A stretch of 20,324 nt of DNA, taken from positions 1-20,324 of the forward strand of contig CANRLA010000019.1 of the NCBI GenBank assembly GCA_947631315.1, in the 5' to 3' direction. Of the stretch, positions 6,780 to 16,009 are shown piece by piece. The DNA is from an uncultured Clostridia bacterium. Lineage in GTDB: Bacteria > Bacillota > Clostridia > TANB77 > CAG-508. Every line of letters starts with the position of its first letter. Positions within the stretch are counted from its first letter, which is position 1. Made by a program: the position numbers and the translations under genes. Below the pieces are notes generated by a model. It worked only from the letters and a program-made list of their open reading frames with translations. It did not search any database and was not told the origin of the DNA.

Positions 6780-8342
6780 TTATTTTTGTAATTTTTTCTT
6801 ACATTTTCTTTTTATTTTTTGTATCGTTACTTTTACTTTTTCTATTTCTATTGATGCTATTGGTATTAGTGCTACAATATATGGAATAATATATCTTGAT
6901 TTTGCTTCCCATATATTATGAAATAAAAATCCTCCTATAAAAATCATAAGCAATAATAAAACTTCATTTGATAAGTCTTTTCTTTTTTGAATTATTACTA
7001 CTAAACTAAAAATGAATACTATCAAAATTAGTGCTTTTTGATACAAGAATACATAATTATTAGTGTCTTTTAGAAAATTATCTAGCTCAATATTTTTATA
7101 TCTATTGCGACCAAATTGACCTGAGAGATTATATCTTACTGCTCCAAATGTAGTTTCTGCCCACATTGAACAGTTCTTTTCAATGTATAATTCTAAAGTA
7201 TAAACTGGATTATTTAGTAAATACTTCGTCCTTTCTTTTAGCATTTCCTTATATTTTATCTTAGCATCATTTAAATCATTAAAGGACATATCTACAATTT
7301 CACTGTTATACCAGCCTGGCGCATATGAATTAGTATTAGTTGCCATTAGAAAATATCCGGTTGCTGGAAATGTTTTATTTACATCTAAATTGCATTTTTT
7401 GCAAAAATACATTTTTGTAAGAGTTGATGGCAATATTGACATTATAATAAAGCCTATTATTACTATTATTTTGGTTATTATATTTTTTGCATCGTCTTTT
7501 TTACTTATTAAATCTAATATTAAATATATAACCATTGCAATTAAAAATATCAACATATTCATTCTAAACATATTTGCTATTGCTGTAAAAATTGCGGAGT
7601 ATACTGCATATCTAATTTTTCTTTTTCCTGTATATTTCATTAAGAAATATACTCCAAGCATTGCAAATGTCATTCCTGATAAGTCTCCGTAAATAAACGT
7701 TATAAGTAATGGAATACTTAAGAATGTAAAGTATAAAAACATTGCTAAATATTTATTTACCTTATATTTAGTTGATAATTCTTTGCAAATTAGAAAGATA
7801 GTTATTGCTAATAGAGTATTACATAGCATATTAAAATACTGTAATATAAGAATATCTGTACTATTAAATATTCTGAATAGCAAGCTGAATAGGAAAGCTA
7901 ATGCAAACTGATGATTATATCTTTCTAAATATATTTTATTACTTATATGAGAATTAAAAATATACGAATTTTGTACATAACTCTCCAAATTATTTTCTTT
8001 CATACTTATGGCTAATTGGTATATGTTATACTGCTCACCTGATGGAAATGCCTCTCTTATATTAATCCATATTACTTGAATTAGTACATATAAAAGTATG
8101 ACTAGTCCTAATATTAAATATTTTTTTCTAACTTTTTTTAAGCAAAATTTTATAATTTTACAAGTTAAATATATCATTGTTATTAATAAAGCAACTGCTA
8201 TTAGAATAAATATATTATTTGTATAAATATACACACATTCGTCTAATTCCATATATGAATATAATGCTATGTTTAGAATTACTACTATACTTAATAATAT
8301 AATTCCTATTACATATATAATCATTTTTAAAAACTTATTCAT
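6780..8342 (-). CDS. Polytopic membrane glycosyltransferase-like protein (GT-C / family 39-like)
   Basis: Encodes 520 residues with about twelve hydrophobic helices. After the third helix an outside segment (FPSGEQYNIYQLAISMKENN, then YLERYNHQFALAFLFSLLFR) precedes paired helices. FIYGDLSGMTFAMLGVYFL and TAIANMFRMNMLIFLIAMV follow. This arrangement, and the helix-loop-helix style with acidic/aromatic residues at the outer face, resembles GT-C fold enzymes such as ArnT/PMT-like transferases. A long hydrophilic loop (about residues 310-400) is probably extracytoplasmic. No exact family can be named from sequence reading alone. A GtrB-like gene lies directly downstream, so this protein is inferred to transfer that lipid-linked sugar onto the exported glycan. 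AGGA lies 7 nt before the ATG at 8342; the preceding GtrB-like gene ends 44 bp upstream. Confidence 0.78.
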   Translation of the reverse strand: MNKFLKMIIYVIGIILLSIVVILNIALYSYMELDECVYIYTNNIFILIAVALLITMIYLTCKIIKFCLKKVRKKYLILGLVILLYVLIQVIWINIREAFPSGEQYNIYQLAISMKENNLESYVQNSYIFNSHISNKIYLERYNHQFALAFLFSLLFRIFNSTDILILQYFNMLCNTLLAITIFLICKELSTKYKVNKYLAMFLYFTFLSIPLLITFIYGDLSGMTFAMLGVYFLMKYTGKRKIRYAVYSAIFTAIANMFRMNMLIFLIAMVIYLILDLISKKDDAKNIITKIIVIIGFIIMSILPSTLTKMYFCKKCNLDVNKTFPATGYFLMATNTNSYAPGWYNSEIVDMSFNDLNDAKIKYKEMLKERTKYLLNNPVYTLELYIEKNCSMWAETTFGAVRYNLSGQFGRNRYKNIELDNFLKDTNNYVFLYQKALILIVFIFSLVVIIQKRKDLSNEVLLLLMIFIGGFLFHNIWEAKSRYIIPYIVALIPIASIEIEKVKVTIQKIKRKCKKKLQK

Positions 8343-8386
8343 TTGATTTTCCTATCTTTAAAATTTTTTTACATTTTTTATTTATC

Positions 8387-9322
8387 TTACAAATTTATTT
8401 TTCTATCTATTATATATTCTGGTCTATCTTTTGCTTCATCATATATTCTAGCAATATATTCTCCAATCATCCAAAGTGACAATAGTATCACTCCGCCTAA
8501 AAAAGTTATTGTTATCATTATAGAAGTCCAGCCTGAAGTTAGGTTGTTCCATTTAAATATGAATGATAGTATTGAATAGATTAATATCCCTAATGATATA
8601 ATCACAGATATTATTCCTAATGTTCCTACTAATTTTAATGGCTTTACTGAGAAACTTATAATTCCATCTGATGCAAGTTTTAGCATCTTTTTTAGTGGAT
8701 ATTTAGTCTTTCCTGCAAAACGTTCTTTTCTTTCATATTCATAAGGTGTTTGTTTAAAACCTACCCAACTAAATAGTCCTCTTAAAAATTTATTATGTTC
8801 AGGAAGACTATTTACTACATCTATTACTTTTCTATCTACTAATCTAAAATCTCCTGTATCTTTTGGAATTTCTATATCTGATAATTTATTTATTGTAGAA
8901 TAAAACGCTTTTGCTGATAAAACTTTGAATGCTGACTCTCCATCACGTTTTTTTCTTTTTCCATAAATTACTTCATTACCTTCTTCCCATTTTTTTATCA
9001 TTCCTGGAATTTCTTCGGGCGGGTCCTGAAGGTCTGCATCTATTATAACTACTGCATCTCCAGTAATCTTTCTAATTCCTGCAGTAACTGCAGCTTGATG
9101 TCCAAAATTTCTTGAAAATGATATTACTTTTATTTTTTTTTCATTTTTTGCAATTTCTTCTAGTATTTCTAAAGTTTTGTCATCTGAACCATCATTAATG
9201 ATTATCATTTCATAATCATATTTTTCTCTTAGCTTGTAGAAAACTTGTGATATTTTTTTATAACATTCTTTTGCTACGCTTTCTTCATTATACATTGGTA
9301 TAACTACAGATATCTTTTTCAT
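8387..9322 (-). CDS. GtrB-like polyprenyl-phosphate glycosyltransferase (GT2)
   Basis: Encodes 311 residues. Motifs: VVIPMYNEESVAKECY, IINDGSDDKT (41-50), SFSRNFGHQAAVTAGI, DADLQDPPE (95-103), KDTGDFRLVD (154-163) and RFAGKTKYPLKKM. Two membrane helices lie near 231-256 and 268-290, then GEYIARIYDEAKDRPEY. It belongs to the same subgroup as the enzyme at 5741-6685 but is clearly diverged, so a different sugar or partner is likely. GAGAGGA sits 7 nt before the ATG at 9322. The gene directly upstream (9398-10924) is a GtrII-type transferase, which makes a donor-synthase/transferase pair. The gap of 75 bp shows no terminator. Confidence 0.92.
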   Translation of the reverse strand: MKKISVVIPMYNEESVAKECYKKISQVFYKLREKYDYEMIIINDGSDDKTLEILEEIAKNEKKIKVISFSRNFGHQAAVTAGIRKITGDAVVIIDADLQDPPEEIPGMIKKWEEGNEVIYGKRKKRDGESAFKVLSAKAFYSTINKLSDIEIPKDTGDFRLVDRKVIDVVNSLPEHNKFLRGLFSWVGFKQTPYEYERKERFAGKTKYPLKKMLKLASDGIISFSVKPLKLVGTLGIISVIISLGILIYSILSFIFKWNNLTSGWTSIMITITFLGGVILLSLWMIGEYIARIYDEAKDRPEYIIDRKINL

Positions 9323-9397
9323 GATTTAGTCCTCTCTTTGTTAACTTCGATTTTTGCTACTTAGTTCCATCTATATTTTTATTTTAGTTTGTATTTG

Positions 9398-10924
9398 TTA
9401 AAATTTACATATATGAACTGTATCACCTACAAATATAACCTGTTCTGCACTAAAATCATTCCAATCCCTTCCTTTAAATCTACTTTGTATATCTTCACTT
9501 TTTTCTACTCTTTCTAGCTTTAGTCCAGTATAATAATTAATCATTTCTACATCACACCAATCAGGGCCAAATCCTGAAACATTTATATCTCCTGAAGCAA
9601 AAATTTCTTGATATGTGTATGCATGTGATTCATCTTGATATATGCTTATTTTTGTAACTTCTATCCCTGTTTCTTCTTGATAATCACTTATCATTTTTCC
9701 AATTTCTAGTGAGTTCATTTTATCTGTATAATTTAGATTATAATGTGCTATTTCTATCTTATTAAAGTTTGCAAATTGTACAATTATAAATACTATACAA
9801 GTTAAACCAAATAATATAGTTTTTATATTTTCTTCGTTTTCTATGTTTACACAAGTATATAAAATAATTATTCCAAATAGAGAGGCAAATGCATAGCTTG
9901 ACCTTGCTACCATCCAAATTGATTCTGTATTTTGCATTACATATGGGACAAGCGTTATAAAAACATTTAGTATTATTACATAAATTAATCCAAATATTTT
10001 ACTAATCTTTTTGTTTTTTATGATTATAATTAGTGATATTAATGTTGCTATTATAATCATTGTTAAAAAGAAATATTTAGGAAGAATGTTATATGTATAT
10101 AACATATTTTCACTTCCTTGAGCTATCTTTTCTAATGCTTCTGAAATATTTACACTCCCATTTACTCTTGTATTTGAGAAGAAGATTCTAATCACAAGAA
10201 GATTTATTATCGCTGGCAAACCATAACATAAAAACATTGATATATTATTTATTATAAAATCTTTAATATTTTTTGAATATTGTATAATAAATACTGATGC
10301 AATTGATATATAGATAGCTAAAACGCCTTGATAACTGAAGGTTGTAAGAAGTACTAATATTCCTGAAAATACTAGATGTTTTCTATAACTTTTATTTTTA
10401 AGAATATTTTTATCTTTTTCTAAAATTGGGTCGTCTTTCTTAGCTTCTTTAATTAATTCTTTGCCTTCTAGGTATTTTACAAATTGCTCAACTGCACATA
10501 CAGCAAGAAGTACTGCAAATAAAAGTACTCCTTTTTCTATATACATAAAATATTCTATTGAAAATGGATTTATTATTATTAATGTAGTAACTATAATGCT
10601 TAAAAAATCATTACTTATAAATTTTTTCACTATAGAATTAAGTTTATAAAGTGCAATTGTAGTGAATAATATTGCAAGTCCAAACGAGAATAAATATCTT
10701 GCCGTATTTCCAAGCCTAAGAAATCCAACTATTGCAAACCAAATTGCAGTCATAAATCTTCCTGATGTAAGAAATATTTTTATGGATTCTTTAGTAGAAG
10801 TTGTAAAAACACTATAAGTATCAACTGCATATTGTAATTTGGCAAATGTACCAAAAAATGCAATTGTAATTAAAAAGAATACATATAATTTATAATCTTT
10901 AAAAAAGTTTTTAATTTTATTCAT
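9398..10924 (-). CDS. GtrII-type membrane glucosyltransferase-like protein
   Basis: Encodes 508 residues. The N-terminal two thirds has about ten membrane helices. It includes SGRFMTAIWFAIVGFL (about 53-68), INPFSIEYFMYIEKG and SYQGVLAIYISIASVFIIQY, which fit the GtrII glucosyltransferase domain family (Shigella GtrII-like, Pfam glucos_trans_II). The last 110 residues or so are hydrophilic and probably lie outside (YQDESHAYTYQEIF, GFGPDWCDVEMINYYTG, FVGDTVHICKF). In the Gtr system such a protein transfers glucose from undecaprenyl-phosphate to a glycan on the outer face of the membrane. The GtrB-like gene just downstream would make that donor. The acceptor here is probably the ABC-exported glycan, and the sugar itself is not established. 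AGAGGT lies about 4 nt before the ATG; the gap to the preceding fusion gene is 24 bp. Confidence 0.82.
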   Translation of the reverse strand: MNKIKNFFKDYKLYVFFLITIAFFGTFAKLQYAVDTYSVFTTSTKESIKIFLTSGRFMTAIWFAIVGFLRLGNTARYLFSFGLAILFTTIALYKLNSIVKKFISNDFLSIIVTTLIIINPFSIEYFMYIEKGVLLFAVLLAVCAVEQFVKYLEGKELIKEAKKDDPILEKDKNILKNKSYRKHLVFSGILVLLTTFSYQGVLAIYISIASVFIIQYSKNIKDFIINNISMFLCYGLPAIINLLVIRIFFSNTRVNGSVNISEALEKIAQGSENMLYTYNILPKYFFLTMIIIATLISLIIIIKNKKISKIFGLIYVIILNVFITLVPYVMQNTESIWMVARSSYAFASLFGIIILYTCVNIENEENIKTILFGLTCIVFIIVQFANFNKIEIAHYNLNYTDKMNSLEIGKMISDYQEETGIEVTKISIYQDESHAYTYQEIFASGDINVSGFGPDWCDVEMINYYTGLKLERVEKSEDIQSRFKGRDWNDFSAEQVIFVGDTVHICKF

Positions 10925-10948
10925 AATTACCTCTATTTAATGTTAAAA

Positions 10949-13204
10949 CTATCTACTAATTTTTAAAATTAAGTCTTTTACACCCATCTTTTTTAGTAAT
11001 TTAATTAGCCCTCTATACCACTTATGTTGCCACATTACTTCTTTAAATAATTCAAATTTATAGTTATATACTTTATATCCAAATTGCTTATTATATTCGT
11101 CACATTGCCATTCATATTGAAATTTATCTGATACAAAATATTTATTAACTAATTCTTTTGTGATTGATATATTTTTACTTAGTGCTTTTCCATTTTCTAT
11201 TTTTTCTTTATTTGGATTTTTACATGTCTCTTCAAATATGTTAGTCATTTCTTCTGCCATTTTTTCTAATGTAAATCCATCTAATATTCTTTTTCTACAT
11301 TTAGATTTATAGCTTTCTAAATTACTTATTACTTTTTGAATTGCATCAACATATAAATCTATTTCCTCTTTTTCATAAACTATATTTCTAATATCTTCTT
11401 CTTCTTGAAGACAAGGAACTATTATTCCTGCTTCTTCATTTATTAATTCTTTTTGACCTCCAACATCACTTGATATTACTGGCACTCCCATACTTAAAGA
11501 TTCATACGATGTTAATGCTAGTCCTTCTTTTATTGAACAGTTTATCGTTATATCACTCATACTATATATTTCTTGTGTTTTATCAGTTGAGTCCAAGAAT
11601 TTAATATAGTCCATGATTTTAAGTTGTTTTACTTTTGATTTTACTTCATTTAATAATAAGCCTCCTCCTACTATTAAAAACAGGATATCTTTTCTTAATG
11701 TAGAAATTTCTTTTATTATTTCTAGCAATAAAAATGGTCTTTTTTGTTCTGTAATTCTACATATATAGCTTATTATAAATTTATCTTTTGATAGGTTATA
11801 CTTTTCTTTTAATTCTTCTTTATTATAATTTTTTGGATTAAATTTTTCTTTATCTACACCAATATAAACAGTTTTTGTTTCTTCTTCTTTTCTTTTAAAA
11901 TAATCTATTAATATTTTTCTACTGTTTTCATTGCAAATTAATGTTTTATCAATTACAGATTCATATGCGCTTGAATCTCTTGAATATCCGCCATTTCTGT
12001 TGTACCATTCTTCCATGTGGACATAGTCTATTATTGGAACTAATGGATATTTTGCTTTTATGTATGGTAAAATAGAATATCCCATTTCGCTATTTGTGTT
12101 AAATATTAAGTTTATATTGTTTTTATTTATTAAATATTCTATAAATGATGGCCAATACTTTTGGTCTAAGAAAGTTGTTAAATCATATACTGTACTATAT
12201 TTTTCAAATTCCTGTCTATAGCCATTAATTTCCGGTTCTGTACTTATTACTGTAAAACTAAATTTTTCTTTATCTAGTCTTTTTAATAGTTCTATATTAA
12301 ATCTATCTGCTCCACCCATTACCATCCATGGAATTATCATTAATATATTTATTTTCTCATTTTTTTCTTGCTCTATTTTTGGCATTTTATCTAAAACATC
12401 TTCTAATCTCCAATTATAGTTGTAACTTGGATATTGAACTGCTTCTACTCTTTTCTTTACAGTTTCACCTGTCTTTTTGATTATCTCTAATGCTCTTTTT
12501 TTATTGTCTGCAGACCTTGAAAGCTCGCTTCCCTCTTTTTTTCTTCTATACCACATTCCATAAAAATTCATTCTTACAGGGAATTTTTCTAATGCAAGCA
12601 ATTTAAGCCATAGATTCCAATCTTCATATACTGCCTTTTCTTTTAACTCATATCCATTTACTTCAAAGAAGTCTTCTTTTCTTATTATGCAAGTATTTAC
12701 TAAGTCATTTTCTTTTTTCATTTTTTGACTATCAAACCATTTGTTCCATGTATATTCTTTTCCGTCAAATCCAATAGAATCAGTATATGCCCAAGAAGCA
12801 TTTTTATTTGTCTCCAGTGTCCAGTATCCACATTCTAAATATGTTTTTTCTATTAAATCATCATCATCTAGGAACATTAAATATTTTGCATTTTTATTTG
12901 ACTTTTTTGCTCCAAAATCACGAGCTTGCGCTGCTCCTTCATTTTCTTTATGGATTACTTTTATTCTATCGTCTAATTTTTCTATTTTTTTAAGTTCTTC
13001 CAATGCTTTTTTATCATCTGATCCATCATCAATAATTAAAAGTTCAAAATATGGAAATGTTTGATTTAGCACTGAATTTACAGTTTGTCTTATATAATTT
13101 TTATTATTGTAAAATGGCATAATGATTGATATAAGTGTTTCTTTATTTTTATATTCTTTTTTTTCTAATTTTTCTCCTGGCATCAAAGAATAGTCTATAT
13201 ACAT
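10949..13204 (-). CDS. Two-domain glycosyltransferase, GT2 fused to GT4
   Basis: Encodes 751 residues. An N-terminal GT2 domain (about 23-235) shows LISIIMPFYNNKNYIRQTV, LIIDDGSDD, NEGAAQARDFG and the metal-binding FLDDDD (111-116). A C-terminal GT4 domain (about 284-655) shows NILMIIPWMVMGGADRFN, a second nucleotide-sugar fold and the EX7E signature KEGLALTSYESLSMG (E560, E568), followed by GVPVISSDVGGQKELI. About 95 basic residues follow, ending in a possible amphipathic tail (HKWYRGLIKLLKKMG). Two active sites suggest it adds two different linkages to the growing lipid-linked glycan on the cytoplasmic side. No membrane helices are seen. AGGAG is 6 nt before the ATG. It follows the ABC permease after a 135-bp gap containing a short direct repeat, and precedes the GtrII-like gene by 24 bp. 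Confidence 0.9.
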   Translation of the reverse strand: MYIDYSLMPGEKLEKKEYKNKETLISIIMPFYNNKNYIRQTVNSVLNQTFPYFELLIIDDGSDDKKALEELKKIEKLDDRIKVIHKENEGAAQARDFGAKKSNKNAKYLMFLDDDDLIEKTYLECGYWTLETNKNASWAYTDSIGFDGKEYTWNKWFDSQKMKKENDLVNTCIIRKEDFFEVNGYELKEKAVYEDWNLWLKLLALEKFPVRMNFYGMWYRRKKEGSELSRSADNKKRALEIIKKTGETVKKRVEAVQYPSYNYNWRLEDVLDKMPKIEQEKNEKINILMIIPWMVMGGADRFNIELLKRLDKEKFSFTVISTEPEINGYRQEFEKYSTVYDLTTFLDQKYWPSFIEYLINKNNINLIFNTNSEMGYSILPYIKAKYPLVPIIDYVHMEEWYNRNGGYSRDSSAYESVIDKTLICNENSRKILIDYFKRKEEETKTVYIGVDKEKFNPKNYNKEELKEKYNLSKDKFIISYICRITEQKRPFLLLEIIKEISTLRKDILFLIVGGGLLLNEVKSKVKQLKIMDYIKFLDSTDKTQEIYSMSDITINCSIKEGLALTSYESLSMGVPVISSDVGGQKELINEEAGIIVPCLQEEEDIRNIVYEKEEIDLYVDAIQKVISNLESYKSKCRKRILDGFTLEKMAEEMTNIFEETCKNPNKEKIENGKALSKNISITKELVNKYFVSDKFQYEWQCDEYNKQFGYKVYNYKFELFKEVMWQHKWYRGLIKLLKKMGVKDLILKISR

Positions 13205-13246
13205 CTTTTTCTCCTCTTTCTTGTTTCTTCTATTTGTAATTGTCCG

Positions 13247-13300
13247 TTTTATAAGTTTGCTAGACTTTTTTATTTATGCTTTGCTTTTTTTAAGTTTGCT
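13247..13300. repeat. Short direct repeat between the ABC permease and the fusion glycosyltransferase
   Basis: Two 15-bp copies ending in TAAGTTTGCT lie at 13247-13261 and 13286-13300, identical at 14 of 15 positions. They fill much of the 135-bp gap between the permease stop and the ribosome site of the fusion gene. A small AGCAA..TTGCT inverted repeat (13329-13340) overlaps the permease stop. No promoter motif is convincing here. Confidence 0.35.
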
Positions 13301-13339
13301 CAATTTTTTATTTTTGTTTTATTCTTTTAGCAATTTTGC

Positions 13340-14113
13340 TTATAATTCCTCTGCAAATCTTTTTTGTAATTTGTTAAATAGTGCATATCCAATAATTGTA
13401 ACTAATATTCCTACTGCTATTATTATAAAAACACTATTAATGTTTGGCATTTGTTGATAATAAAATATATCTCTATAACCTTCTATAATATGTGTCATCG
13501 GATTTAGATTTAATATCCATCTAAATCTTTCAGGAATTGTTTCTATAGAATATACTATAGGTGTTCCATAGAAAAGTAATTGTAAAAATACTCCTATGAA
13601 GTGTTGTAAATCTCTAAAATATACTGTTATGCAAGACACTATCAACGAAATTCCTATTAAAAGAATATATTGTGCAAGTAGTAATAATGGGTAAAAAATG
13701 ATTAGCCATGAGATTCCTACTCCAGTTAATAATACAAATCCAATTATTATAATTGTTGAAATTAAGAATGTTATAGTCTCACTTGTTGCTAGTGAAATAG
13801 GCAAAATTTCTCTTGGAAAATATACTTTTTTGATTATATTTCCATTTTCAACCATAACAAATGATGACCTATTTATAACACTTGAAAAGTAGGTCCATGG
13901 TATAAGCCCACATACCATAAATACAGTATAGTTTTCAATATTGTTTCTCATAATTAGTGGAAATACTATTGCATATACGCATATTTGAAGAAGTGGATTG
14001 ATAAATGACCATATAACTCCTAAAAATGAGTTTTTATATTTTCCACCAATGTCTTTTTTTATACTAGTTTTTAACAGTTCTCTATATTGATATAATCTTT
14101 TAAAAATACTCAT
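13340..14113 (-). CDS. ABC-2 type polysaccharide export permease (Wzm/TagG/RfbA family)
   Basis: Encodes 257 residues, typical of the family. The cytoplasmic N-terminus has DIGGKYKNSFLGVIWSFINP, the usual entry to the first helix. About six membrane helices follow. The family features NIIKKVYFPREILPIS (about 93-108), VYFRDLQHF (about 165-173) and NPMTHIIEGYRDIFY (about 206-220) are visible. Together with the ATPase just upstream (gap 40 bp) it would form the transporter that flips a finished lipid-linked glycan, such as O-antigen or wall teichoic acid, to the outer face. AAAGGA is 7 nt before the ATG at 14113. No Wzx or Wzy is seen in the window, so export by this ABC route is the favoured model for the locus. 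Confidence 0.93.
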   Translation of the reverse strand: MSIFKRLYQYRELLKTSIKKDIGGKYKNSFLGVIWSFINPLLQICVYAIVFPLIMRNNIENYTVFMVCGLIPWTYFSSVINRSSFVMVENGNIIKKVYFPREILPISLATSETITFLISTIIIIGFVLLTGVGISWLIIFYPLLLLAQYILLIGISLIVSCITVYFRDLQHFIGVFLQLLFYGTPIVYSIETIPERFRWILNLNPMTHIIEGYRDIFYYQQMPNINSVFIIIAVGILVTIIGYALFNKLQKRFAEEL

Positions 14114-14153
14114 CTATATTTCCTTTCGCATTAAATATTTTTATTTAAATATT

Positions 14154-14891
14154 TTAAGTAGTTTGTTTTATATATTCATCTATTACTTCATTTGTTTCTC
14201 CGTCCATCTGTATTATACCTTTATTTAACCATATTGCTCTATCACATAGCTCTCTTGCTGATTCTAGACTGTGTGTTACAAAGACCATAGTTTTACCTTG
14301 TTCTTTAAGTTCTTTCATTTTATTAATACATTTTTCTTGAAAGTGTTGGTCTCCTACAGATAATATTTCGTCGACAAGTAAAATCTCTGCATCAACATTT
14401 ATTGCAACAGAAAAAGCTAGTCTCATATACATACCTGATGAATATGTTCTTACTGGATTGTCAATATAACTTCCAAGTTCAGAAAATTCAATTATTTGGT
14501 CTAATCTCTTGTCAATCTCTTTTCTCGTTAAACCAAATATTGAAGCATTAAAATATATATTCTCTCTACCTGAAAAATCCGGATGGAAACCTGCTCCAAG
14601 TTCAAGAAGTGATGTTAGCTTTCCTCTAGTTATTATTTTTCCTTTATTAGGATATATAATTTTAGTCATTAACTTTAAAAGAGTTGATTTTCCGCTTCCA
14701 TTTACTCCAATAAGAGCAACTGCTTCACCATTTTTTATTGTTAGATTTATATCTTTTAATACTTCTCTTGTTTCTTTCCTATTTCTTTTCCAAAATAAAA
14801 GTTTTTCTTTTATGCTATTTGCTTTATCTAAATATACATTAAAAGTTTTATATACATGTTCTACAATAATTCTATTTTCGTTATTTTGCAT
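14154..14891 (-). CDS. ABC transporter ATPase for polysaccharide export (Wzt/TagH family)
   Basis: Encodes 245 residues. Walker A is GVNGSGKST (62-70), the signature is SSGMYMRLAF (151-160), Walker B is EILLVDE (169-175) and the switch histidine lies in VTHS (205-208). The segment LLELGAGFHPDFSGRENIY (95-113) is characteristic of the Wzt/TagH/RfbB polysaccharide subfamily. The protein ends right after the nucleotide-binding domain. It has no C-terminal carbohydrate-binding domain like that of E. coli O9a Wzt and no TagH-type extension, so export is unlikely to depend on recognition of a chain-end cap by this subunit. AAAGG lies 9 nt before the ATG. A well-spaced promoter (14981-15009) lies about 90 bp upstream. 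Confidence 0.94.
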   Translation of the reverse strand: MQNNENRIIVEHVYKTFNVYLDKANSIKEKLLFWKRNRKETREVLKDINLTIKNGEAVALIGVNGSGKSTLLKLMTKIIYPNKGKIITRGKLTSLLELGAGFHPDFSGRENIYFNASIFGLTRKEIDKRLDQIIEFSELGSYIDNPVRTYSSGMYMRLAFSVAINVDAEILLVDEILSVGDQHFQEKCINKMKELKEQGKTMVFVTHSLESARELCDRAIWLNKGIIQMDGETNEVIDEYIKQTT

Positions 14892-14980
14892 ACTCTTAAA
14901 CCTTTCCTAAAATATCTTATTGATTTATATTTTTATATGATTATTGCCTCATTAAAGCAAATTTTATCAAATTTTTTTAT

Positions 14981-15009
14981 ATAATATCATAATTTGCTTT
15001 TATAAACAA
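14981..15009 (-). promoter_or_regulatory. Probable sigma-A promoter for the ABC exporter genes
   Basis: On the minus strand TTGTTT (15004-15009) and TATTAT (14981-14986) are separated by 17 bp, and TGA just before the -10 gives an extended TGn motif. The ATPase ATG is about 90 bp downstream, leaving a leader of roughly 80 nt. The spacing and extended motif make this the best promoter match I found in the window. Confidence 0.55.
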
Positions 15010-15051
15010 CTTTTTAGATTAAAATATTGTAAATTCGGCAGTGGCGCGTAG

Positions 15052-16009
15052 TTAATTTCTAATCTTAATTAATAATTTTACTAACCAATATTGTTTCTTA
15101 CAAATTAGATTACAAAACACTCTAAAAAGCATTGGCTTTTTCTTATAATATTCGTTATTTTTCCAGTTTGGAAATTTTGCATATACTTCTTGTACACATT
15201 TTTCTATATCTCTATATTTATTAAATTTTAAAAAGTAGAAACTTGAAAAATAAATTAATTGAAATATATACAAGTATTCTAATTCTTTTATAAATTCTGT
15301 GTCTTTTAAGCTCAGATATAGATAATTTGATGCTTTTATAATATCTAATAGTTTTTCGTTATATTCGCTCTTTTGCATTGTTGAGTTTTGTCTTTGTCTA
15401 TAATAGTATAATTTTTTATTTATATATCCAATTTTTTTTGTATATTTGGGCATTGCTGGAACTATTGCAAAGTCCTCGTACAAAATGTCTTCCGGAAATT
15501 CTATTTTTTCTTTTTCCCATATTTCTCTTTTATAAATCTTATTTACAGGTCCGGGATTTGACAATATATATGTTGAATAGTTAAATTCGTCTATAAATCT
15601 TGGCAGTGTTCCTCTCGATTCTTTTTTTCCATCTTCATAAACCCATACCATATCACATACTACAATATCTAGTTTATTTTCTATGGCTTCATTATACAAA
15701 ATCTCATACATGTCAGTTTCTACATAGTCGTCTGAATCTACAAATCCTATATATTCTCCGTTTAGCCATTTTTACACCATAGTTTCTAGCCGACCCCTGT
15801 CCACCATTTTCTTTTATATAACTTTTAAATATTTCAGGATATTTTTTTGTATATTCATCTATTATATCTTGACTTTTATCTGTTGAACCGTCATTTACTA
15901 TAATTACTTCTATATCGTCTTTTATGGTCTGTTTTACCAATGATTCTAAACATTCTTTTAAGTATTTTTGCACATTATATACTGGAATAATAACACTAAC
16001 TTTAGGCAT
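15052..16009 (-). pseudogene. Family-2 glycosyltransferase broken by a one-base frameshift
   Basis: Two adjacent reading frames together make one GT2 enzyme. The first (16009 leftwards) gives PKVSVIIPVYNVQKYLKECL, VNDGSTDKSQ and ENGGQGSARNYGVKMA, then turns to nonsense and stops at 15713. The other frame continues GEYIGFVDSDDYVETDMYEI and runs to TAA at 15052. One extra base within the AAAC at 15760-15763 explains the break. Removing an A restores MANGEYIGFVDSDD, and the joined protein has 318 residues, matching its neighbours of 319 and 315. Without repair the N-terminal piece lacks the catalytic DSDD, so both parts should be inactive. GAGGAGG precedes the ATG by about 12 nt. The cause could be a true inactivating mutation or a sequencing/assembly error. 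The C-terminus (FPNWKNNEYY) is shared with the gene at 16101-17060. Confidence 0.88.

Noticed and set aside
15760..15763. Programmed frameshift as the main explanation for the broken glycosyltransferase
   Set aside because: There is no long slippery run, no clear stimulatory hairpin and no ribosome-site-like sequence before the slip. A mutation or sequencing error is simpler, so the gene is listed as a pseudogene.
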